NCBI RefSeq assembly: GCF_018035235.1
Contig: NZ_WPCV01000002.1
Location: 1,054,001 to 1,118,000 of the forward strand
Length of the DNA: 64,000 bases
Direction of reading: 5' to 3'
Origin: Citrobacter sp. On2M
GTDB taxonomy: Bacteria; Pseudomonadota; Gammaproteobacteria; Enterobacterales; Enterobacteriaceae
The notes beneath the pieces are model-generated. The model made no database searches, was not told the DNA's origin, and worked only from the letters and a program-made list of their open reading frames with translations. Position numbers and translations under genes: made by a program. This document shows, in pieces, positions 1 through 11,233 of the stretch (its first letter is position 1; the number at the start of each line of letters is the position of its first letter).

Positions 1-1105
1 TTTGCACGCTTGGCATGGAGAAATCTGACAGCAGCGCCTGGCGATATAGCGGGCTGGTAAAGCCGTCCGAGGAGAATAGCCCTAACTGATAACCCTGCTG
101 GTTCAGCGCGGAAATCAACGCCGCAGGCGTTCGGGTCGATAAAATGCCGTCCATGTAGCTTGGCGATACACCATAGAACAGGCCAAAAATCCCGTTATCC
201 GTGGTGTTGCCAGTGCTCATGTGACGCGTAAAGGAGATATTCTGCCCGGCGAATTCAGCCAGCGCAGGCATCTGCTTTTCAAAGCGTGAATAGTTCAGGC
301 CGTCGACGGTGATCAGCAGGACGTTCTGGCCGGTGCCCATATCGCGATAGCGCAGTTCGCTGAGCGGGTACTGTACGGATACTGCTTCCGGATTCCCCTG
401 CTCGATCAGGCGACGCTGGTACTCTTGCGCATCCAGCAGACCATGTTTTTCCAGGAACTTACGTGCCGTCATCGGATAGGAGAGCGGCAGGTTTGCGCGC
501 TGCATGGTAATCGGGCGATAGAAATTGGCATCCGCCCAGATATACACCACGTGCGAGGCGATAAAGCAAATGAAGAAAAATGCGGCTAACGGTTTGGCAA
601 AATGGCGACGACGCGTCAGGCTACGTAGCTTTTGCCAGCTCCAGGTCGCAAAGAGCATTTCAATTAACAGAATCACTGGCACACTGATAAACATCAGTTG
701 CCAGTCACGCGCAGCTTCATTCTGGTCAGGGTTGATGACCAGTTCCCAGACGATCGGGTTGAGGTGCAGATGGAAGCGGGTGAAAACTTCGCTGTCGATG
801 AGCAACAGCGTCATGCCAGCCGTCGCCAGAATCGCTGACAAGAATCGCATCAGCCTCTGGGACATGACGATAAACGTCAGGGGAAACAGAATCAACAGAT
901 AGGCGGCAAAGACCAGAAAACTAAAATGTCCGACCAGGCTTACATAGGAATAAATGCGACCTGCAAGCGTTGTCGGCCAGTCGGCGACAAACAGGTAACG
1001 GCTACCGAGTACCACGGCCAACAGAATGTTGAACAAGGCAAACCAGTGCCCCCAGCTAACCATCTGGGAGACTTTCTCACGGTAGCGCTGACGATGAGTT
1101 ACCAT
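1..1105 (-). CDS. yejM: YejM/PbgA (LapC) inner-membrane protein, 3' end outside window
   Basis: This is the N-terminal 368 or so codons of the roughly 586-residue essential inner-membrane protein that adjusts lipopolysaccharide synthesis by acting on LapB and so on LpxC turnover. The ATG at 1105 begins MVTHRQRYREK, the start I recall for the E. coli protein. Five hydrophobic membrane segments fill the first ~190 residues and are followed by the start of the periplasmic alkaline-phosphatase-fold domain (VLLITVDGLNYSRF). It lies 31 bases downstream of yejL on the same strand, so the two are probably one operon. The frame is open to the left edge, so the C-terminus cannot be judged. Confidence 0.95.
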   Translation of the reverse strand, partial: MVTHRQRYREKVSQMVSWGHWFALFNILLAVVLGSRYLFVADWPTTLAGRIYSYVSLVGHFSFLVFAAYLLILFPLTFIVMSQRLMRFLSAILATAGMTLLLIDSEVFTRFHLHLNPIVWELVINPDQNEAARDWQLMFISVPVILLIEMLFATWSWQKLRSLTRRRHFAKPLAAFFFICFIASHVVYIWADANFYRPITMQRANLPLSYPMTARKFLEKHGLLDAQEYQRRLIEQGNPEAVSVQYPLSELRYRDMGTGQNVLLITVDGLNYSRFEKQMPALAEFAGQNISFTRHMSTGNTTDNGIFGLFYGVSPSYMDGILSTRTPAALISALNQQGYQLGLFSSDGFTSPLYRQALLSDFSMPSVQ

Positions 1106-1136
1106 AAACTGTTGTTCGTTTCCCCGGAGCAGGCTC

Positions 1137-1364
1137 TTAATGCGCTTGGTCGTCGTTTACCGAAGACTGCAATGCGCGGGCAAAAGAGTTGGCAATCGCC
1201 TGGCGCTGGGCCGGTGCGATGCTTGTATTGATAAGGTTAGTTACCATATTTCCCAATACCATCAGGGAAAGATCGGTCGGCGCCTTATGTTTTTCCAGTA
1301 CGTTGAGCATCTCATTCAGCAGTTGTTCAACGTGTTCGTCACTATAGCGGGAAATTTGTGGCAT
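1137..1364 (-). CDS. yejL: YejL, small DUF1414 protein
   Basis: A 75-residue acidic, mostly helical protein matching the UPF0352/DUF1414 family (begins [16 protein letters not shown]). No catalytic motif, signal peptide or membrane segment is visible and the function is not established. It is the first gene of the yejL-yejM unit and is divergent from yejK across a 134-base gap. The family is conserved in gammaproteobacteria at normal length. The identity is secure from sequence and position; the role is unknown. Confidence 0.93.
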   Translation of the reverse strand: MPQISRYSDEHVEQLLNEMLNVLEKHKAPTDLSLMVLGNMVTNLINTSIAPAQRQAIANSFARALQSSVNDDQAH

Positions 1365-1498
1365 AAATCGAAATCAGTCTGTTCATGAAAGGGCAACATA
1401 TTACCGTACAGACAGTTTTTTTTCTGCTTTTTTATCTTCTATTGCGTCACTGCCCGGCAGGTGGTTGAATACCGCCCGGTCTAAAAGGAGAGTTTATC

Positions 1499-2506
1499 AT
1501 GAGTCTGGATATCAACCAGATTGCCCTGCACCAGCTTATCAAACGTGACGAGCAGAATCTTGAGCTGGTCTTGCGCGATTCATTACTGGAACCGACAGCG
1601 ACCGTTGTCGAGATGATGGCTGAGCTGCATCGGGTATATAGCGCCAAGAATAAAGCCTATGGCCTGTTTAGCGAAGAGAGTGAACTGGCGCAAACGCTGC
1701 GTTTACAGCGTCAGGGCGAAGAGGATTTTCTGGCTTTCAGTCGTGCCGCGACCGGACGCTTGCGGGACGAGCTGGCGAAATATCCTTTTGCCGACGGCGG
1801 CATTGTCCTGTTCTGCCATTACCGATATCTGGCGGTAGAGTATCTGTTGGTCGCCGTGCTGAACAATTTAAGCAGCATGCGCGTCAATGAAAATCTGGAT
1901 ATCAATCCGACGCACTATCTGGATATCAATCATGCGGATATCGTGGCGCGCATTGATTTAACCGAGTGGGAAACTAACCCGGAGTCCACGCGCTATCTGA
2001 CGTTCCTGAAAGGGCGGGTAGGGCGCAAAGTCGCCGATTTCTTTATGGATTTCCTCGGTGCCAGCGAAGGTCTGAACGCCAAAGCGCAAAACCGTGGTTT
2101 GCTGCAGGCTGTCGATGACTTTACCAATGAGGCGCAGCTCGATAAAGCTGAACGCCAGAACGTGCGTCAGCAGGTGTACAGCTACTGCAACGAGCAGTTA
2201 CAAGCCGGTGAAGAGATCGAGCTGGAGTCGCTGTCTAAAGAACTTTCCGGTGTCAGTGAAGTTAGCTTCAGCGAATTTACCGCTGATAAAGGTTACGAGC
2301 TGGAAGAGAGCTTCCCTGCGGATCGCAGTACGCTGCGTCAGTTAACCAAATTTGCTGGCAGCGGCGGTGGGTTAACTATTAACTTCGACGCCATGTTACT
2401 GGGTGAACGTATTTTCTGGGATCCGGCGACGGACACCTTGACAATCAAAGGTACGCCACCGAACCTGCGCGACCAGCTGCAGCGCCGCACGTCGGGTGGG
2501 AAGTAA
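1499..2506 (+). CDS. yejK: YejK/NdpA nucleoid-associated protein
   Basis: A 335-residue nucleoid-associated protein of the NdpA family, normal length for the family. It begins [15 protein letters not shown] and has a strong Shine-Dalgarno AAAGGAG eight bases before the ATG. The protein is soluble, with no membrane segments. YejK is known to bind the nucleoid and to interact with DNA topoisomerases; those functions come from E. coli work, not from this sequence. The gene is divergent from yejL and is followed by a REP-like element and a strong terminator. Confidence 0.95.
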   Translation: MSLDINQIALHQLIKRDEQNLELVLRDSLLEPTATVVEMMAELHRVYSAKNKAYGLFSEESELAQTLRLQRQGEEDFLAFSRAATGRLRDELAKYPFADGGIVLFCHYRYLAVEYLLVAVLNNLSSMRVNENLDINPTHYLDINHADIVARIDLTEWETNPESTRYLTFLKGRVGRKVADFFMDFLGASEGLNAKAQNRGLLQAVDDFTNEAQLDKAERQNVRQQVYSYCNEQLQAGEEIELESLSKELSGVSEVSFSEFTADKGYELEESFPADRSTLRQLTKFAGSGGGLTINFDAMLLGERIFWDPATDTLTIKGTPPNLRDQLQRRTSGGK

Positions 2507-2515
2507 AATGTTAAT

Positions 2516-2549
2516 GCCGGATGGCGGCGTAAAGCCATATCCGGCCAAC
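2516..2549. repeat. REP-like palindromic element
   Basis: Just after yejK, GCCGGATGGCGGCG and CATATCCGGCC form an imperfect palindrome with the GCCGGAT...ATCCGGC arms of enterobacterial repetitive extragenic palindromes. It is a single copy, ten bases beyond the stop codon. Such elements often bind DNA gyrase or protect mRNA 3' ends. Confidence 0.75.
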
Positions 2550-2562
2550 CGATAAGCCCCAT

Positions 2563-2593
2563 AAAAAAACCCCGCCGAGGCGGGGTTTTTTTT
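2563..2593. terminator. Bidirectional intrinsic terminator between yejK and rplY
   Basis: A seven-pair GC stem (CCCCGCC / GGCGGGG, 2570-2585) is flanked by an A run at 2563-2569 and a T run at 2586-2593. It can therefore terminate yejK on the plus strand and rplY on the minus strand, whose stop codon is at 2608. Confidence 0.93.
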
Positions 2594-2607
2594 CAACTTG
2601 TAGGCGA

Positions 2608-2892
<285 letters not shown>

Positions 2893-3016
2893 TTAAATCT
2901 CTCTTTAATAATTCCTGCTACAGGCGACCCAGCAACAGGTATGTGATCTGCTTTGCGTATGCAAAAGCGGGCGAGATTCTATACTCAAACGCCTGGCACA
3001 TCAATCAAAAGTACGA

Positions 3017-4777
3017 TTAACCGCGTAATTCATGTGCCCGACGAAAGCGTCCTTCATAATCGAAGACCTTTTCACGTACCTGCCAGTACTGACCTTTCAT
3101 GCGCGCCACCACGAAATCAGGATGACGTAACAGCGCCTGCTGGGCGAGGATATCGGCGGCGGTTATCCAGCGTAAGGGAATGCCGGGCGTTCGGGTATGC
3201 GGGCGAATAAACAGTTGTTCGAAGGCCGTTCGCTGCGCGGGAGTGTGCAGGCGAAAGCGTTCGCTGACGTCGGCGCCATCTTCATCGTAATAGGTTATTT
3301 TCAGCCATTCGCCTTTTTCATCCTGCCCATTTTGTAGCGCCATCCCGCTGCAGCGCAAAACCAGCGCATCTTTAAGCCTGAGCGCGGCTTTCAACATGTC
3401 ATCCGGGTCAACCAGCACCGTGTCGCACTCCCGGCAACGGCGGGCGGCGATGTCATTTTCCGCATTGCACTGTGGGCAGTTTTTAAAACGGAAACGAAAA
3501 TCGCACTGTTCGCGATGGCCGTCATCATCTTCAAACCATCCCTGACAGCGGCGGCCAAAGTGCTCAATCAGCGTGCCGTCGGCCGTTGTTTTGCCCCAGA
3601 AGGTGTTGGCAAAGCCGCAGGCAGGGCAGAACACCTGTACCGGAACGTTGTCGCTTTTCCCTTTCGGCGCACCGACTTCCGGCGCGTACAGGTCGTGCGG
3701 GTTGCCAGCGTAATCGAGGATCAGACAGTCGGTTTTACCCGGCGCCAGGCGCAGCCCACGGCCGACAATTTGTTGGTAAAGGCTAACTGACTCGGTCGGG
3801 CGCAGAATGGCGATAAGGTCGACGTGCGGGGCATCGAAGCCGGTGGTCAGGACCGACACATTCACCAGATAGCGAAAGTGTTGGGCTTTGAACTCTTCAA
3901 TTAACACGTCGCGTTCAACGCCAGGCGTGTCCCCAGTGATTAGCGCGGCATCGTCAGCAGGTAGCAAACCCAGAATTTCCTTGGCATGCTCAACGGTGGC
4001 GGCGAAAATCATCACCCCTTTACGCGTCTGGGCAAACTCGACAATCTGGCTGATGATATGCGGCGTTATTCGCTGCTGTTTTTTCAGTTCCTGATTCAGG
4101 TCCGCTTCGCTAAACAGGCCGTTACTCTGCGCCTGCAGGCGGCTGAAATCATATTGCACGACCGGCATGTCAAGGCGTTCTGGTGGCGTCAGATAACCGT
4201 GTTTAATCATGTAGCGCAGTGGTAATTCGTAAATGCAGTCGCGAAACAGCGCTTTTTCATCGCCGCGCACCATTCCGTGATAATGAAAATGGTAAATCCA
4301 GCCTTTGCCCAAACGAAAAGGTGTGGCGGTAAGCCCGAGCAGGCGTAAGTGGGGATTTACTTTGGTCAGGTGAGTGAGGATTTGCTGATACTGACTCTCT
4401 TCATCATCGCCAATACGGTGACATTCATCGACGATAAGCAGAGAGAATTCTCCCTGAAAGGCATCCAGATTACGTGCCACCGACTGTACGCTGCCAAATA
4501 CCACTTTCCCGTGGCTCTCTTTACGCTTCAGACCTGCGGCAAAAATATCGGCTTCCAGCCCCAGCGCGCAATATTTGGCGTGGTTTTGCGCGACCAGTTC
4601 TTTGACGTGCGCCAGTACCAGTACGCGACCGCGCGCCACGCGGGCCAACTCGGCAATCACCAGGCTTTTGCCCGCACCGGTTGGCAGGACGATCACCGCC
4701 GGCGTGCGGTGATGGCGAAAATGGTTGAGCGTGGCGTCAACAGCTTCTTTTTGGTACGGGCGAAGAGTAAAAATCAT
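3017..4777 (-). CDS. radD: RadD (YejH) superfamily 2 DNA-repair ATPase
   Basis: A 586-residue SF2 helicase-like ATPase that in E. coli assists RecA-mediated recombination and double-strand-break repair. Visible motifs are Walker A (LPTGAGKS, about residues 31-38), the DEAH-like box DECH, motif III (LTATPFR), and motif VI (QIVGRGLR) in the second RecA fold. These are followed by a C-terminal cysteine-rich part with CPACG, CPQC and CREC pairs likely to bind zinc. The frame is open about 107 codons further upstream, but the ATG at 4777 ([12 protein letters not shown]) matches the family start, so I used it. The gene is divergent from rsuA. Confidence 0.96.
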   Translation of the reverse strand: MIFTLRPYQKEAVDATLNHFRHHRTPAVIVLPTGAGKSLVIAELARVARGRVLVLAHVKELVAQNHAKYCALGLEADIFAAGLKRKESHGKVVFGSVQSVARNLDAFQGEFSLLIVDECHRIGDDEESQYQQILTHLTKVNPHLRLLGLTATPFRLGKGWIYHFHYHGMVRGDEKALFRDCIYELPLRYMIKHGYLTPPERLDMPVVQYDFSRLQAQSNGLFSEADLNQELKKQQRITPHIISQIVEFAQTRKGVMIFAATVEHAKEILGLLPADDAALITGDTPGVERDVLIEEFKAQHFRYLVNVSVLTTGFDAPHVDLIAILRPTESVSLYQQIVGRGLRLAPGKTDCLILDYAGNPHDLYAPEVGAPKGKSDNVPVQVFCPACGFANTFWGKTTADGTLIEHFGRRCQGWFEDDDGHREQCDFRFRFKNCPQCNAENDIAARRCRECDTVLVDPDDMLKAALRLKDALVLRCSGMALQNGQDEKGEWLKITYYDEDGADVSERFRLHTPAQRTAFEQLFIRPHTRTPGIPLRWITAADILAQQALLRHPDFVVARMKGQYWQVREKVFDYEGRFRRAHELRG

Positions 4778-4927
4778 GGGCTCACTAAAATAAACAATAA
4801 CAAGGAGTAGTATGCCATGAATCATTTCTCTTGAGGGATGGTGTAACGCCGCTATACTGGGCGGATAACGGTCCCACTTTTCGGGCGTAAACCCGATTCT
4901 CGTATTTTTACAGGCAAAATCACACTC

Positions 4928-5635
4928 ATGCGACTTGATAAATTTATCGCTCAGCAACTCGGCGTCAGCCGCGCTATTGCCGGGCGTGAGATCCGTGCTA
5001 ACCGCGTTACCGTCGACGGTGAAATCGTCAGAAATAGCGCTTTTAAGCTGCTGCCAGAACACGACGTAGAATATGACGGTAATTCCCTGGTTCAACAAAA
5101 TGGCCCACGCTATTTTATGCTGAATAAGCCCCAGGGTTATGTATGCTCAACGGATGACCCGGATCACCCGACGGTGCTCTATTTCCTTGATGAACCGGTG
5201 GCCTACAAACTGCATGCGGCAGGGCGTCTTGATATCGACACCACCGGACTGGTGCTGATGACCGATGACGGACAGTGGTCGCATCGCATCACTTCGCCGC
5301 GTCACCATTGCGAGAAAACCTATCTGGTGACGCTGGAGTCGCCAGTGGCAGATGATACCGCCGAACAGTTTGCCCATGGTGTACAGTTGCATAATGAGAA
5401 AGACCTGACCAAGCCAGCCTTGCTGGAAGTCATTACGCCAACTCAGGTGCGCTTGACCATCAGCGAAGGGCGCTATCATCAGGTTAAACGTATGTTTGCC
5501 GCCGTGGGTAACCACGTTGTGGAACTGCACCGTGAACGGATTGGTGACATCAGGCTTGATGATGATCTGGCGCCGGGTGAATATCGTCCTTTGACCGAAG
5601 AAGAAATTGCCAGCGTTAACTTAACCCCGCGTTAA
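4928..5635 (+). CDS. rsuA: 16S rRNA pseudouridine-516 synthase RsuA
   Basis: A 235-residue pseudouridine synthase that modifies U516 of 16S rRNA. An N-terminal S4 RNA-binding domain ([15 protein letters not shown]...) is followed by the catalytic fold with the active-site motif [12 protein letters not shown], whose first Asp is the nucleophile. It is about four residues longer than the E. coli protein, at the C-terminus. The stop is 15 bases before the GTG of bcr, so rsuA and bcr are probably cotranscribed. Confidence 0.97.
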   Translation: MRLDKFIAQQLGVSRAIAGREIRANRVTVDGEIVRNSAFKLLPEHDVEYDGNSLVQQNGPRYFMLNKPQGYVCSTDDPDHPTVLYFLDEPVAYKLHAAGRLDIDTTGLVLMTDDGQWSHRITSPRHHCEKTYLVTLESPVADDTAEQFAHGVQLHNEKDLTKPALLEVITPTQVRLTISEGRYHQVKRMFAAVGNHVVELHRERIGDIRLDDDLAPGEYRPLTEEEIASVNLTPR

Positions 5636-5650
5636 TTTCAGGAGCTAAAT

Positions 5651-6841
5651 GTGACCACCCGGCAGAACTCGTCAATTGCCATTGTCTTTATCCTTGGCTT
5701 GCTAGCCATGTTGATGCCGTTGTCGATTGATATGTATCTTCCGGCGCTGCCTGTTATCTCTGAACAGTTTGGTGTGCCAGCTGGTAGCGCGCAGATGACC
5801 CTCAGTACCTATATTCTGGGGTTTGCAGTGGGTCAACTGTTCTATGGTCCAATGGCAGACAGTCTTGGACGCAAGCCAGTGATTCTGGGCGGGACGCTGG
5901 TGTTTGCGGCGGCGGCAGTGGCCTGCGCACTGGCGCAAACCATCGATCAGCTGATCGTGATGCGTTTTTTCCACGGCCTGGCTGCTGCAGCAGCGAGCGT
6001 GGTTATCAACGCCCTGATGCGTGATATCTATCCGAAAGAAGAGTTTTCGCGCATGATGTCATTCGTCATGCTGGTCACGACTATCGCGCCATTAATGGCG
6101 CCGATTATCGGTGGCTGGGTGCTGGTATGGCTGAGCTGGCACTACATCTTTTGGATCCTCGCCGTGGCCGCTATTCTGGCGTCGGTGATGATCCTTACTC
6201 TGATCAAAGAGACTTTGCCGGTAGAGCGTCGCCAGCCGTTTCGCCTGCGTACCACTATTGGTAACTTTGCCTCGCTGTTTCGCCATAAACGCGTGCTGAG
6301 CTATATGCTGGCCAGTGGGTTCAGCTTTGCCGGGATGTTCTCGTTCCTGAGCGCCGGCCCCTTCGTCTACATTGAGATCAACCACGTTTCACCGCAGCAT
6401 TTCGGCTATTACTTCGCGCTGAACATTGTGTTCCTGTTCGTGATGACCATCATCAACAGCCGCTTTGTTCGGCGGGTTGGTGCATTGAATATGTTCCGTA
6501 TTGGCCTGTGGATCCAGTTCGTGATGGCAGGCTGGATGGTCTTTAGTGCATTGTTCGGGGTTGGCTTCTGGGCGCTGGTGGTAGGCGTTGCGGCGTTTGT
6601 TGGCTGCGTGTCGATGGTGTCATCCAACGCCATGGCGGTGATTCTCGATGAATTTCCACATATGGCGGGAACGGCGTCATCGCTGGCAGGGACGTTCCGC
6701 TTTGGCATTGGCGCTATCGTTGGGGCGCTGTTATCTCTGGCTACCTTTAACTCGGCCTGGCCAATGATATGGTCGATAGCATTTTGCGCCACCAGCTCAA
6801 TTCTCTTCTATCTCTACGCCAGTCGCGCCAAAAAACGGTGA
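5651..6841 (+). CDS. bcr: Bcr, bicyclomycin/drug:H+ antiporter
   Basis: A 396-residue 12-segment major facilitator of the DHA1 drug-efflux family; E. coli Bcr exports bicyclomycin and some other compounds. The start is GTG, giving [13 protein letters not shown], with Shine-Dalgarno GGAG at 5641-5644. The MFS loop signature DSLGRKP appears between helices 2 and 3 and motif C-like glycine-rich sequence in helix 5. It follows rsuA directly. A hairpin with one G-U pair (6855-6876) lies just after the stop and may mark the transcript end, though it lacks a T run. Confidence 0.95.
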   Translation: MTTRQNSSIAIVFILGLLAMLMPLSIDMYLPALPVISEQFGVPAGSAQMTLSTYILGFAVGQLFYGPMADSLGRKPVILGGTLVFAAAAVACALAQTIDQLIVMRFFHGLAAAAASVVINALMRDIYPKEEFSRMMSFVMLVTTIAPLMAPIIGGWVLVWLSWHYIFWILAVAAILASVMILTLIKETLPVERRQPFRLRTTIGNFASLFRHKRVLSYMLASGFSFAGMFSFLSAGPFVYIEINHVSPQHFGYYFALNIVFLFVMTIINSRFVRRVGALNMFRIGLWIQFVMAGWMVFSALFGVGFWALVVGVAAFVGCVSMVSSNAMAVILDEFPHMAGTASSLAGTFRFGIGAIVGALLSLATFNSAWPMIWSIAFCATSSILFYLYASRAKKR

Positions 6842-7177
6842 TCTATTACACAACCTGGGGGCCATAAGGCCTCCAGAGTTGATGTACATCAACCGCAAAT
6901 CTATCATTTTCCCCGCGTATGTTTATTTTATGTAAAATCAATTTATGTAAAAAGTCACATCATTGTAGTTAAAAAGGTTGAGTTAGATCGCAGAAACGAG
7001 TACATATAGCGCGGAAACATGCCTGAACCGTTGAATAAATTTAAATAGTGGGTTCGGAAAGCGTCGTAAAGACTGGGTGTAAACGTTTAGCAACTGTCTA
7101 AAGACGTATTGTCAATAATGTGTTAATATTGATGTAAAATAATTGTGAAGTGATTGTACTTCCAGGGAAAGAAAGTG
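6842..7177. other. 336-base intergenic region upstream of yejG
   Basis: This gap holds a hairpin just after bcr (6855-6863 pairs with 6868-6876) and AT-rich DNA leading to yejG. An 11-base direct repeat TTTATGTAAAA occurs at 6927-6937 and 6942-6952, and ATGTAAAA recurs at 7132-7139. No convincing gene was seen. The region presumably carries the yejG promoter and leader. Confidence 0.6.
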
Positions 7178-7519
7178 ATGACATTACAACTCTCAATCGT
7201 TCATCGTCTGCCGCAGTGCTATCGTTGGTCGGTGGGTTTCGCAGGTTCAAAGGTTGAACCGATTCCGCACAACGGTCAGAGCAATGAAAACAGCCTGGTG
7301 GCTCTCAAATTGCTTAGCCCTGATGGTGACAGCGCATGGTCAGTCATGCACAAACTTAGTCAAGCCCTCAGCGACATTGAGGTACCTTGTTCCGTGCTGG
7401 AATGCGAAGGGGAGCCGTGTCTGTTTGTGAATCGTCAGGATGAATTTGCCGCGACCTGCAGACTGAAAAATTTCGGCGTGGCCATCGCAGAACCATTTTC
7501 AAACAACAATCCGTTTTGA
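7178..7519 (+). CDS. yejG: YejG family protein
   Basis: A 113-residue soluble protein of the YejG family, function unknown. The frame is open from 7154, but the ATG at 7178 ([17 protein letters not shown]) has AGGGAAAG upstream and matches the family N-terminus, so it is chosen. It is convergent with yejF, only three bases from that gene's stop. E. coli yejG has been linked to low-level aminoglycoside tolerance in screens; I cannot support that here. Confidence 0.92.
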   Translation: MTLQLSIVHRLPQCYRWSVGFAGSKVEPIPHNGQSNENSLVALKLLSPDGDSAWSVMHKLSQALSDIEVPCSVLECEGEPCLFVNRQDEFAATCRLKNFGVAIAEPFSNNNPF

Positions 7520-7522
7520 GCG

Positions 7523-9112
7523 TCAGCTTAGCGCAAGTAGCTGACGCGTATACGCCTGCTGTGGCGCGTTAAATACGTGCTCGCATTGCCCTTGTTCCAC
7601 GACCTCTCCCTGACGTAACACAATAACCTGATGGCATAACGCGCGTACGACGTGCAGATCATGGCTGATAAAGATATAAGCCAGCCGATGCTTTTCCTGT
7701 AAGGACTTTAACAACGTCAGGATTTGCGCTTGTACGGTTCTGTCGAGCGACGATGTTGGTTCATCCAGAACGATCAGGGAGGGCTTGAGAATCAATGCCC
7801 TGGCAATAGCTATACGTTGACGCTGGCCGCCAGAGAACTCCGCCGGGTAACGATGTCGCGTTTCACTATCCAGTCCCACTTCCTTCATTACCGCCTTCAC
7901 CTGCGCTTCGCGCTGTTCGGCTGAAAGGGTAGGCTGATGAACGCGCAACCCCTCCTCAATAATCTGTAGCACGCTCAGGCGCGGGTTCAGCGAGGAGTTG
8001 GGATCCTGAAAGACCACCTGTATGCGGTGACGGATCGGCAACAGCTGGCGACGATTTAAGGTATGCAGCGCCTGACCATCGAACACAATGCTTCCCTGTG
8101 AGGTGATTAACCTCAGGAGCGCCAGTCCGGTAGTGCTTTTCCCCGACCCTGACTCACCGACCAGCCCCAGCGTTTCACCGGGTCGCAGAGAAAAACTGAT
8201 ATTGTTAACCACGACGTTGTGGTCCACCACACGCTTCAGGATACCTTTGCGGATGGGGAATGCGACGCACAGTTTTTCCACTTCCAGCAGCGGGGCTTGC
8301 CCGGCTGGTAAAGGTATCGGGTCGCCGGAAGGTTCGCTGTTTAACAATTTCTGCGTATAGGGATGCGTTGGCGCACTGAGCAACTGTGCGGCATGATTTT
8401 GCTCAACACACTGGCCGTTTTGCATGACTGCTACGGTATCGGCCAGTTTTTTCACAATGTTGAGGTTATGGGTAATGAACAGCAATCCCATGTTCAGCTC
8501 ACGCTGCAATTCCCGCAGCAGCTGCAGGATCTGCGCCTGGACGGAAACGTCCAGCGCGGTGGTGGGTTCATCGGCAATCAGCAGCTCCGGTCGCGTTAGC
8601 AGCGCCATGGCGATCATCACGCGCTGGCGTTCACCGCCGGACAGCTGGTGCGGGTAGTCTGCGAGTCGTTTGGCCGCCTGACGAATACCGACACGATCAA
8701 GACAGGTCAGTATTTCTGCACGCGCGGCCTCCCGACGCATTCCTCGATGCAGCGACAGCACTTCATAAAGCTGTTTTTCCAGGTTGTGAAGTGGGTTTAG
8801 TGACACCATTGGTTCCTGGAAAATCATGGCGATCTTATTCCCCCGCACGCCGCGAAGCACTTGCTCATCGGCGTGAAGTAATGATTCGCCATGAAAACGG
8901 ATATCGCCGGAAAGGTAGACTACCGGAGGGGAGGGTAACAACCGTAAAATAGACAGCGCGGTCACGCTTTTACCTGAGCCGGATTCACCCACCAGTGCCA
9001 GCGTTTGCCCGGCATCAACGCGCAGTGACAGACTGTTGACCACGGTGCGCACGGTGTTCTGTTGGCGAAAACCTACCGATAAATTGTCAATAGCTAACAG
9101 AGGTTGTGTCAT
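7523..9112 (-). CDS. yejF: YejF, dual ATPase of the Yej peptide/microcin C importer
   Basis: A 529-residue fusion of two ABC ATPase domains that powers the YejABEF importer of oligopeptides and microcin C. Each half carries Walker A (GESGSGKS), the Q-loop region, an LSGGERQR or FSGGQRQR signature, and a Walker B ([16 protein letters not shown]). The frame is open 16 codons further upstream, but the ATG at 9112 ([15 protein letters not shown]) matches the family and lies one base after the yejE stop. It is the last gene of yejA-yejB-yejE-yejF. Confidence 0.97.
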   Translation of the reverse strand: MTQPLLAIDNLSVGFRQQNTVRTVVNSLSLRVDAGQTLALVGESGSGKSVTALSILRLLPSPPVVYLSGDIRFHGESLLHADEQVLRGVRGNKIAMIFQEPMVSLNPLHNLEKQLYEVLSLHRGMRREAARAEILTCLDRVGIRQAAKRLADYPHQLSGGERQRVMIAMALLTRPELLIADEPTTALDVSVQAQILQLLRELQRELNMGLLFITHNLNIVKKLADTVAVMQNGQCVEQNHAAQLLSAPTHPYTQKLLNSEPSGDPIPLPAGQAPLLEVEKLCVAFPIRKGILKRVVDHNVVVNNISFSLRPGETLGLVGESGSGKSTTGLALLRLITSQGSIVFDGQALHTLNRRQLLPIRHRIQVVFQDPNSSLNPRLSVLQIIEEGLRVHQPTLSAEQREAQVKAVMKEVGLDSETRHRYPAEFSGGQRQRIAIARALILKPSLIVLDEPTSSLDRTVQAQILTLLKSLQEKHRLAYIFISHDLHVVRALCHQVIVLRQGEVVEQGQCEHVFNAPQQAYTRQLLALS

Positions 9113-9113
9113 C

Positions 9114-10139
9114 TTAAATCGCCTTGTTGGGATCGAACGCGTCGCGTACCGCTTCACCAATAAAGATCAGTAGCGATAAGAGCAGGGCAACGGAGATGAA
9201 CGCGGTAATGCCAAGCCACGGTGCCTGCAGGTTGTTTTTACCCTGCAACAGGAGTTCTCCCAGCGATGGCGAGCCAAGCGGTAAGCCAAACCCAAGAAAA
9301 TCCAGCGAGGTCAGGGTCGTTATCGAGGCGCATAAAATAAACGGTAAAAAGGTCAGAGAGGCAACCATCGCATTGGGTAGCATATGGCGCAGAATAATAC
9401 TGCGATCGCTCACGCCGAGCGCCTGAGCGGCACGAATGTAATCAAAGTTTCGGGTGCGTAAAAACTCCGCGCGCACCACGCCCACCAGGCTCATCCAGCC
9501 AAACAGCACCGTTATGCCCAGCAGCCACCAGAAGTTAGGCTGGACCACGCTCGACAACAAAATGATCAGAAACAGCGTTGGCATACCTGACCAAACTTCA
9601 ATGAAGCGCTGCCCCCACAGGTCCACCTTGCCGCCATAATAGCCCTGGATTGCGCCAGCCATTATCCCCATCACGCTGGAGCACAGAGTTAGCATTAAAC
9701 CAAACAGAACAGAAATACGTGTGCCGTACAGGATCCGCGCCAGCACGTCACCGCCGTTGGCATCCGTTCCCAGCCAGTTTTGTGCCGAAGGCGGGGAAGG
9801 GAAGGGCTTATCGGTGGCAAAGTTAATGCTGGTAGCACCAAAGCGTATTGGCGCCCACAGGATCCAGCCCTGGTCTTCCAGGCGCTGCTGTAGCCAAGGA
9901 TCCTGATAATCAGCCTGGGTCGCCAGCGGTCCGCCGAAGTCGCTTTCACTGTAGTTTTTGAACAAGGGGAAATACCAACTGTTGTCGTAGCGCACCAGCA
10001 GCGGCTTATCATTGGCAATCAGTTCTGAACACAGGCTAAGGCCGAACAGCACCAGAAAAATCCACAGCGACCAATAACCGCGACGGTTATGGCGAAAACG
10101 CGCCCAGCGGGCCTGATTGACGGGGCTTAATCGCGACAT
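9114..10139 (-). CDS. yejE: YejE, permease of the Yej importer
   Basis: A 341-residue DppC-type permease with an N-terminal membrane segment, a ~100-residue periplasmic loop, and five further segments. The permease EAA-like loop (IRAAQALGVSDRSIILRHMLPNA) contacts the ATPase. Its ATG overlaps the yejB stop by one base (TAATG), indicating translational coupling. It works as a heterodimer with YejB in the inner membrane. Confidence 0.97.
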   Translation of the reverse strand: MSRLSPVNQARWARFRHNRRGYWSLWIFLVLFGLSLCSELIANDKPLLVRYDNSWYFPLFKNYSESDFGGPLATQADYQDPWLQQRLEDQGWILWAPIRFGATSINFATDKPFPSPPSAQNWLGTDANGGDVLARILYGTRISVLFGLMLTLCSSVMGIMAGAIQGYYGGKVDLWGQRFIEVWSGMPTLFLIILLSSVVQPNFWWLLGITVLFGWMSLVGVVRAEFLRTRNFDYIRAAQALGVSDRSIILRHMLPNAMVASLTFLPFILCASITTLTSLDFLGFGLPLGSPSLGELLLQGKNNLQAPWLGITAFISVALLLSLLIFIGEAVRDAFDPNKAI

Positions 10140-11233
10140 TAACGTCCCTCAAAATCAATACGGGGATCGACCAGCGTATAGCTGATGTCACTGAGGATAT
10201 TCAGCAGCAGGCCGATCAGGGTGAAGATATAGAGCGTGCCAAACATGACCGGATAGTCGCGTGATACGGTGGATTCATATCCCAGTAGCCCCAGACCATT
10301 AAGCGAGAACATCACTTCAATCAGCAGCGAGCCGGTAAAAAACATACTGATAAACGTCGCCGGGAAGCCCGCGATTACCAGCAGCATGGCGTTGCGAAAC
10401 ACATGTTTCCAGAGAATATTCTTCTCGCTGACCCCTTTGGCGCGTGCGGTGACGACATACTGTTTGCGTACCTCATCCAGAAATGAGTTTTTGGTCAGCA
10501 TGGTCAGTGCGGCAAACCCGCCAACCACCGTTGCAAGCACGGGTAAGGTAATATGCCAAAGGTAGTCGGTCACTTTCTGATACCAGGGCAGGGAGTCAAA
10601 ATTGGCGGAAACCAGGCCGCGCAGCGGGAACAGGTCGTAGTAGCTACCCCCGGCAAAAAAGACGATCAGCAAAATGGCAAACAGAAAGGCCGGTATGGCA
10701 TAGCCAATAATAATAAATGCGCTGCTCCAGACATCAAATCGGCTGCCGTTATGAACCGCTTTGCGGATCCCAAGCGGTATCGACACCAGATAGATGATGA
10801 GCGTACTCCATAGACCCAGCGTAACGGAAACTGGCAGGCTGTCTTTGATAAGTGTCAGCACTGAGGCGCTACGAAACAAACTGTCGCCGAAATCAAAACG
10901 AATATAGTCCCAAAGCATTTTGAAATAGCGCTCATGAATGGGCTTATCGAACCCGTAACGCCGAGTGATTTCGGCGATGACTTCCGGGTCAAGACCCCGG
11001 CCGCCGCGATAATTACTGTCGCTAATGTTACCAACACCGGTTTGCGCGTGGCTGGCGCGAACGCCTTCACTGCCCGCACCAGGTAATGCCCCGCTTTGCC
11101 CGAACTCAATAGCGGCGACGGCCTGCTCAACTGGGCCGCCGGGGGCAATCTGCACGATAAAAAAATTGATCGTAATGATCGCCCAAAGCGTTGGGATCAC
11201 CAGCAGCAGGCGTCGAATCAGATAAGCGCCCAT
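10139..11233 (-). CDS. yejB: YejB, permease of the Yej importer
   Basis: A 364-residue DppB-type permease starting [19 protein letters not shown], with six membrane segments and the EAA loop [23 protein letters not shown] ~60-residue insertion after the first helix ([14 protein letters not shown]...) is typical of YejB. The stop of yejA and this start codon abut (TAA then ATG), and the end overlaps yejE by one base, so the four genes form one tight operon. Confidence 0.97.
   Translation of the reverse strand: MGAYLIRRLLLVIPTLWAIITINFFIVQIAPGGPVEQAVAAIEFGQSGALPGAGSEGVRASHAQTGVGNISDSNYRGGRGLDPEVIAEITRRYGFDKPIHERYFKMLWDYIRFDFGDSLFRSASVLTLIKDSLPVSVTLGLWSTLIIYLVSIPLGIRKAVHNGSRFDVWSSAFIIIGYAIPAFLFAILLIVFFAGGSYYDLFPLRGLVSANFDSLPWYQKVTDYLWHITLPVLATVVGGFAALTMLTKNSFLDEVRKQYVVTARAKGVSEKNILWKHVFRNAMLLVIAGFPATFISMFFTGSLLIEVMFSLNGLGLLGYESTVSRDYPVMFGTLYIFTLIGLLLNILSDISYTLVDPRIDFEGR

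Noticed and set aside
4778-5098. 107-codon upstream extension of radD
   Set aside because: It would overlap rsuA on the opposite strand, and the family N-terminus is at the ATG at 4777.
6881-6934. 17-codon open frame after bcr
   Set aside because: No Shine-Dalgarno and no terminator; likely chance.
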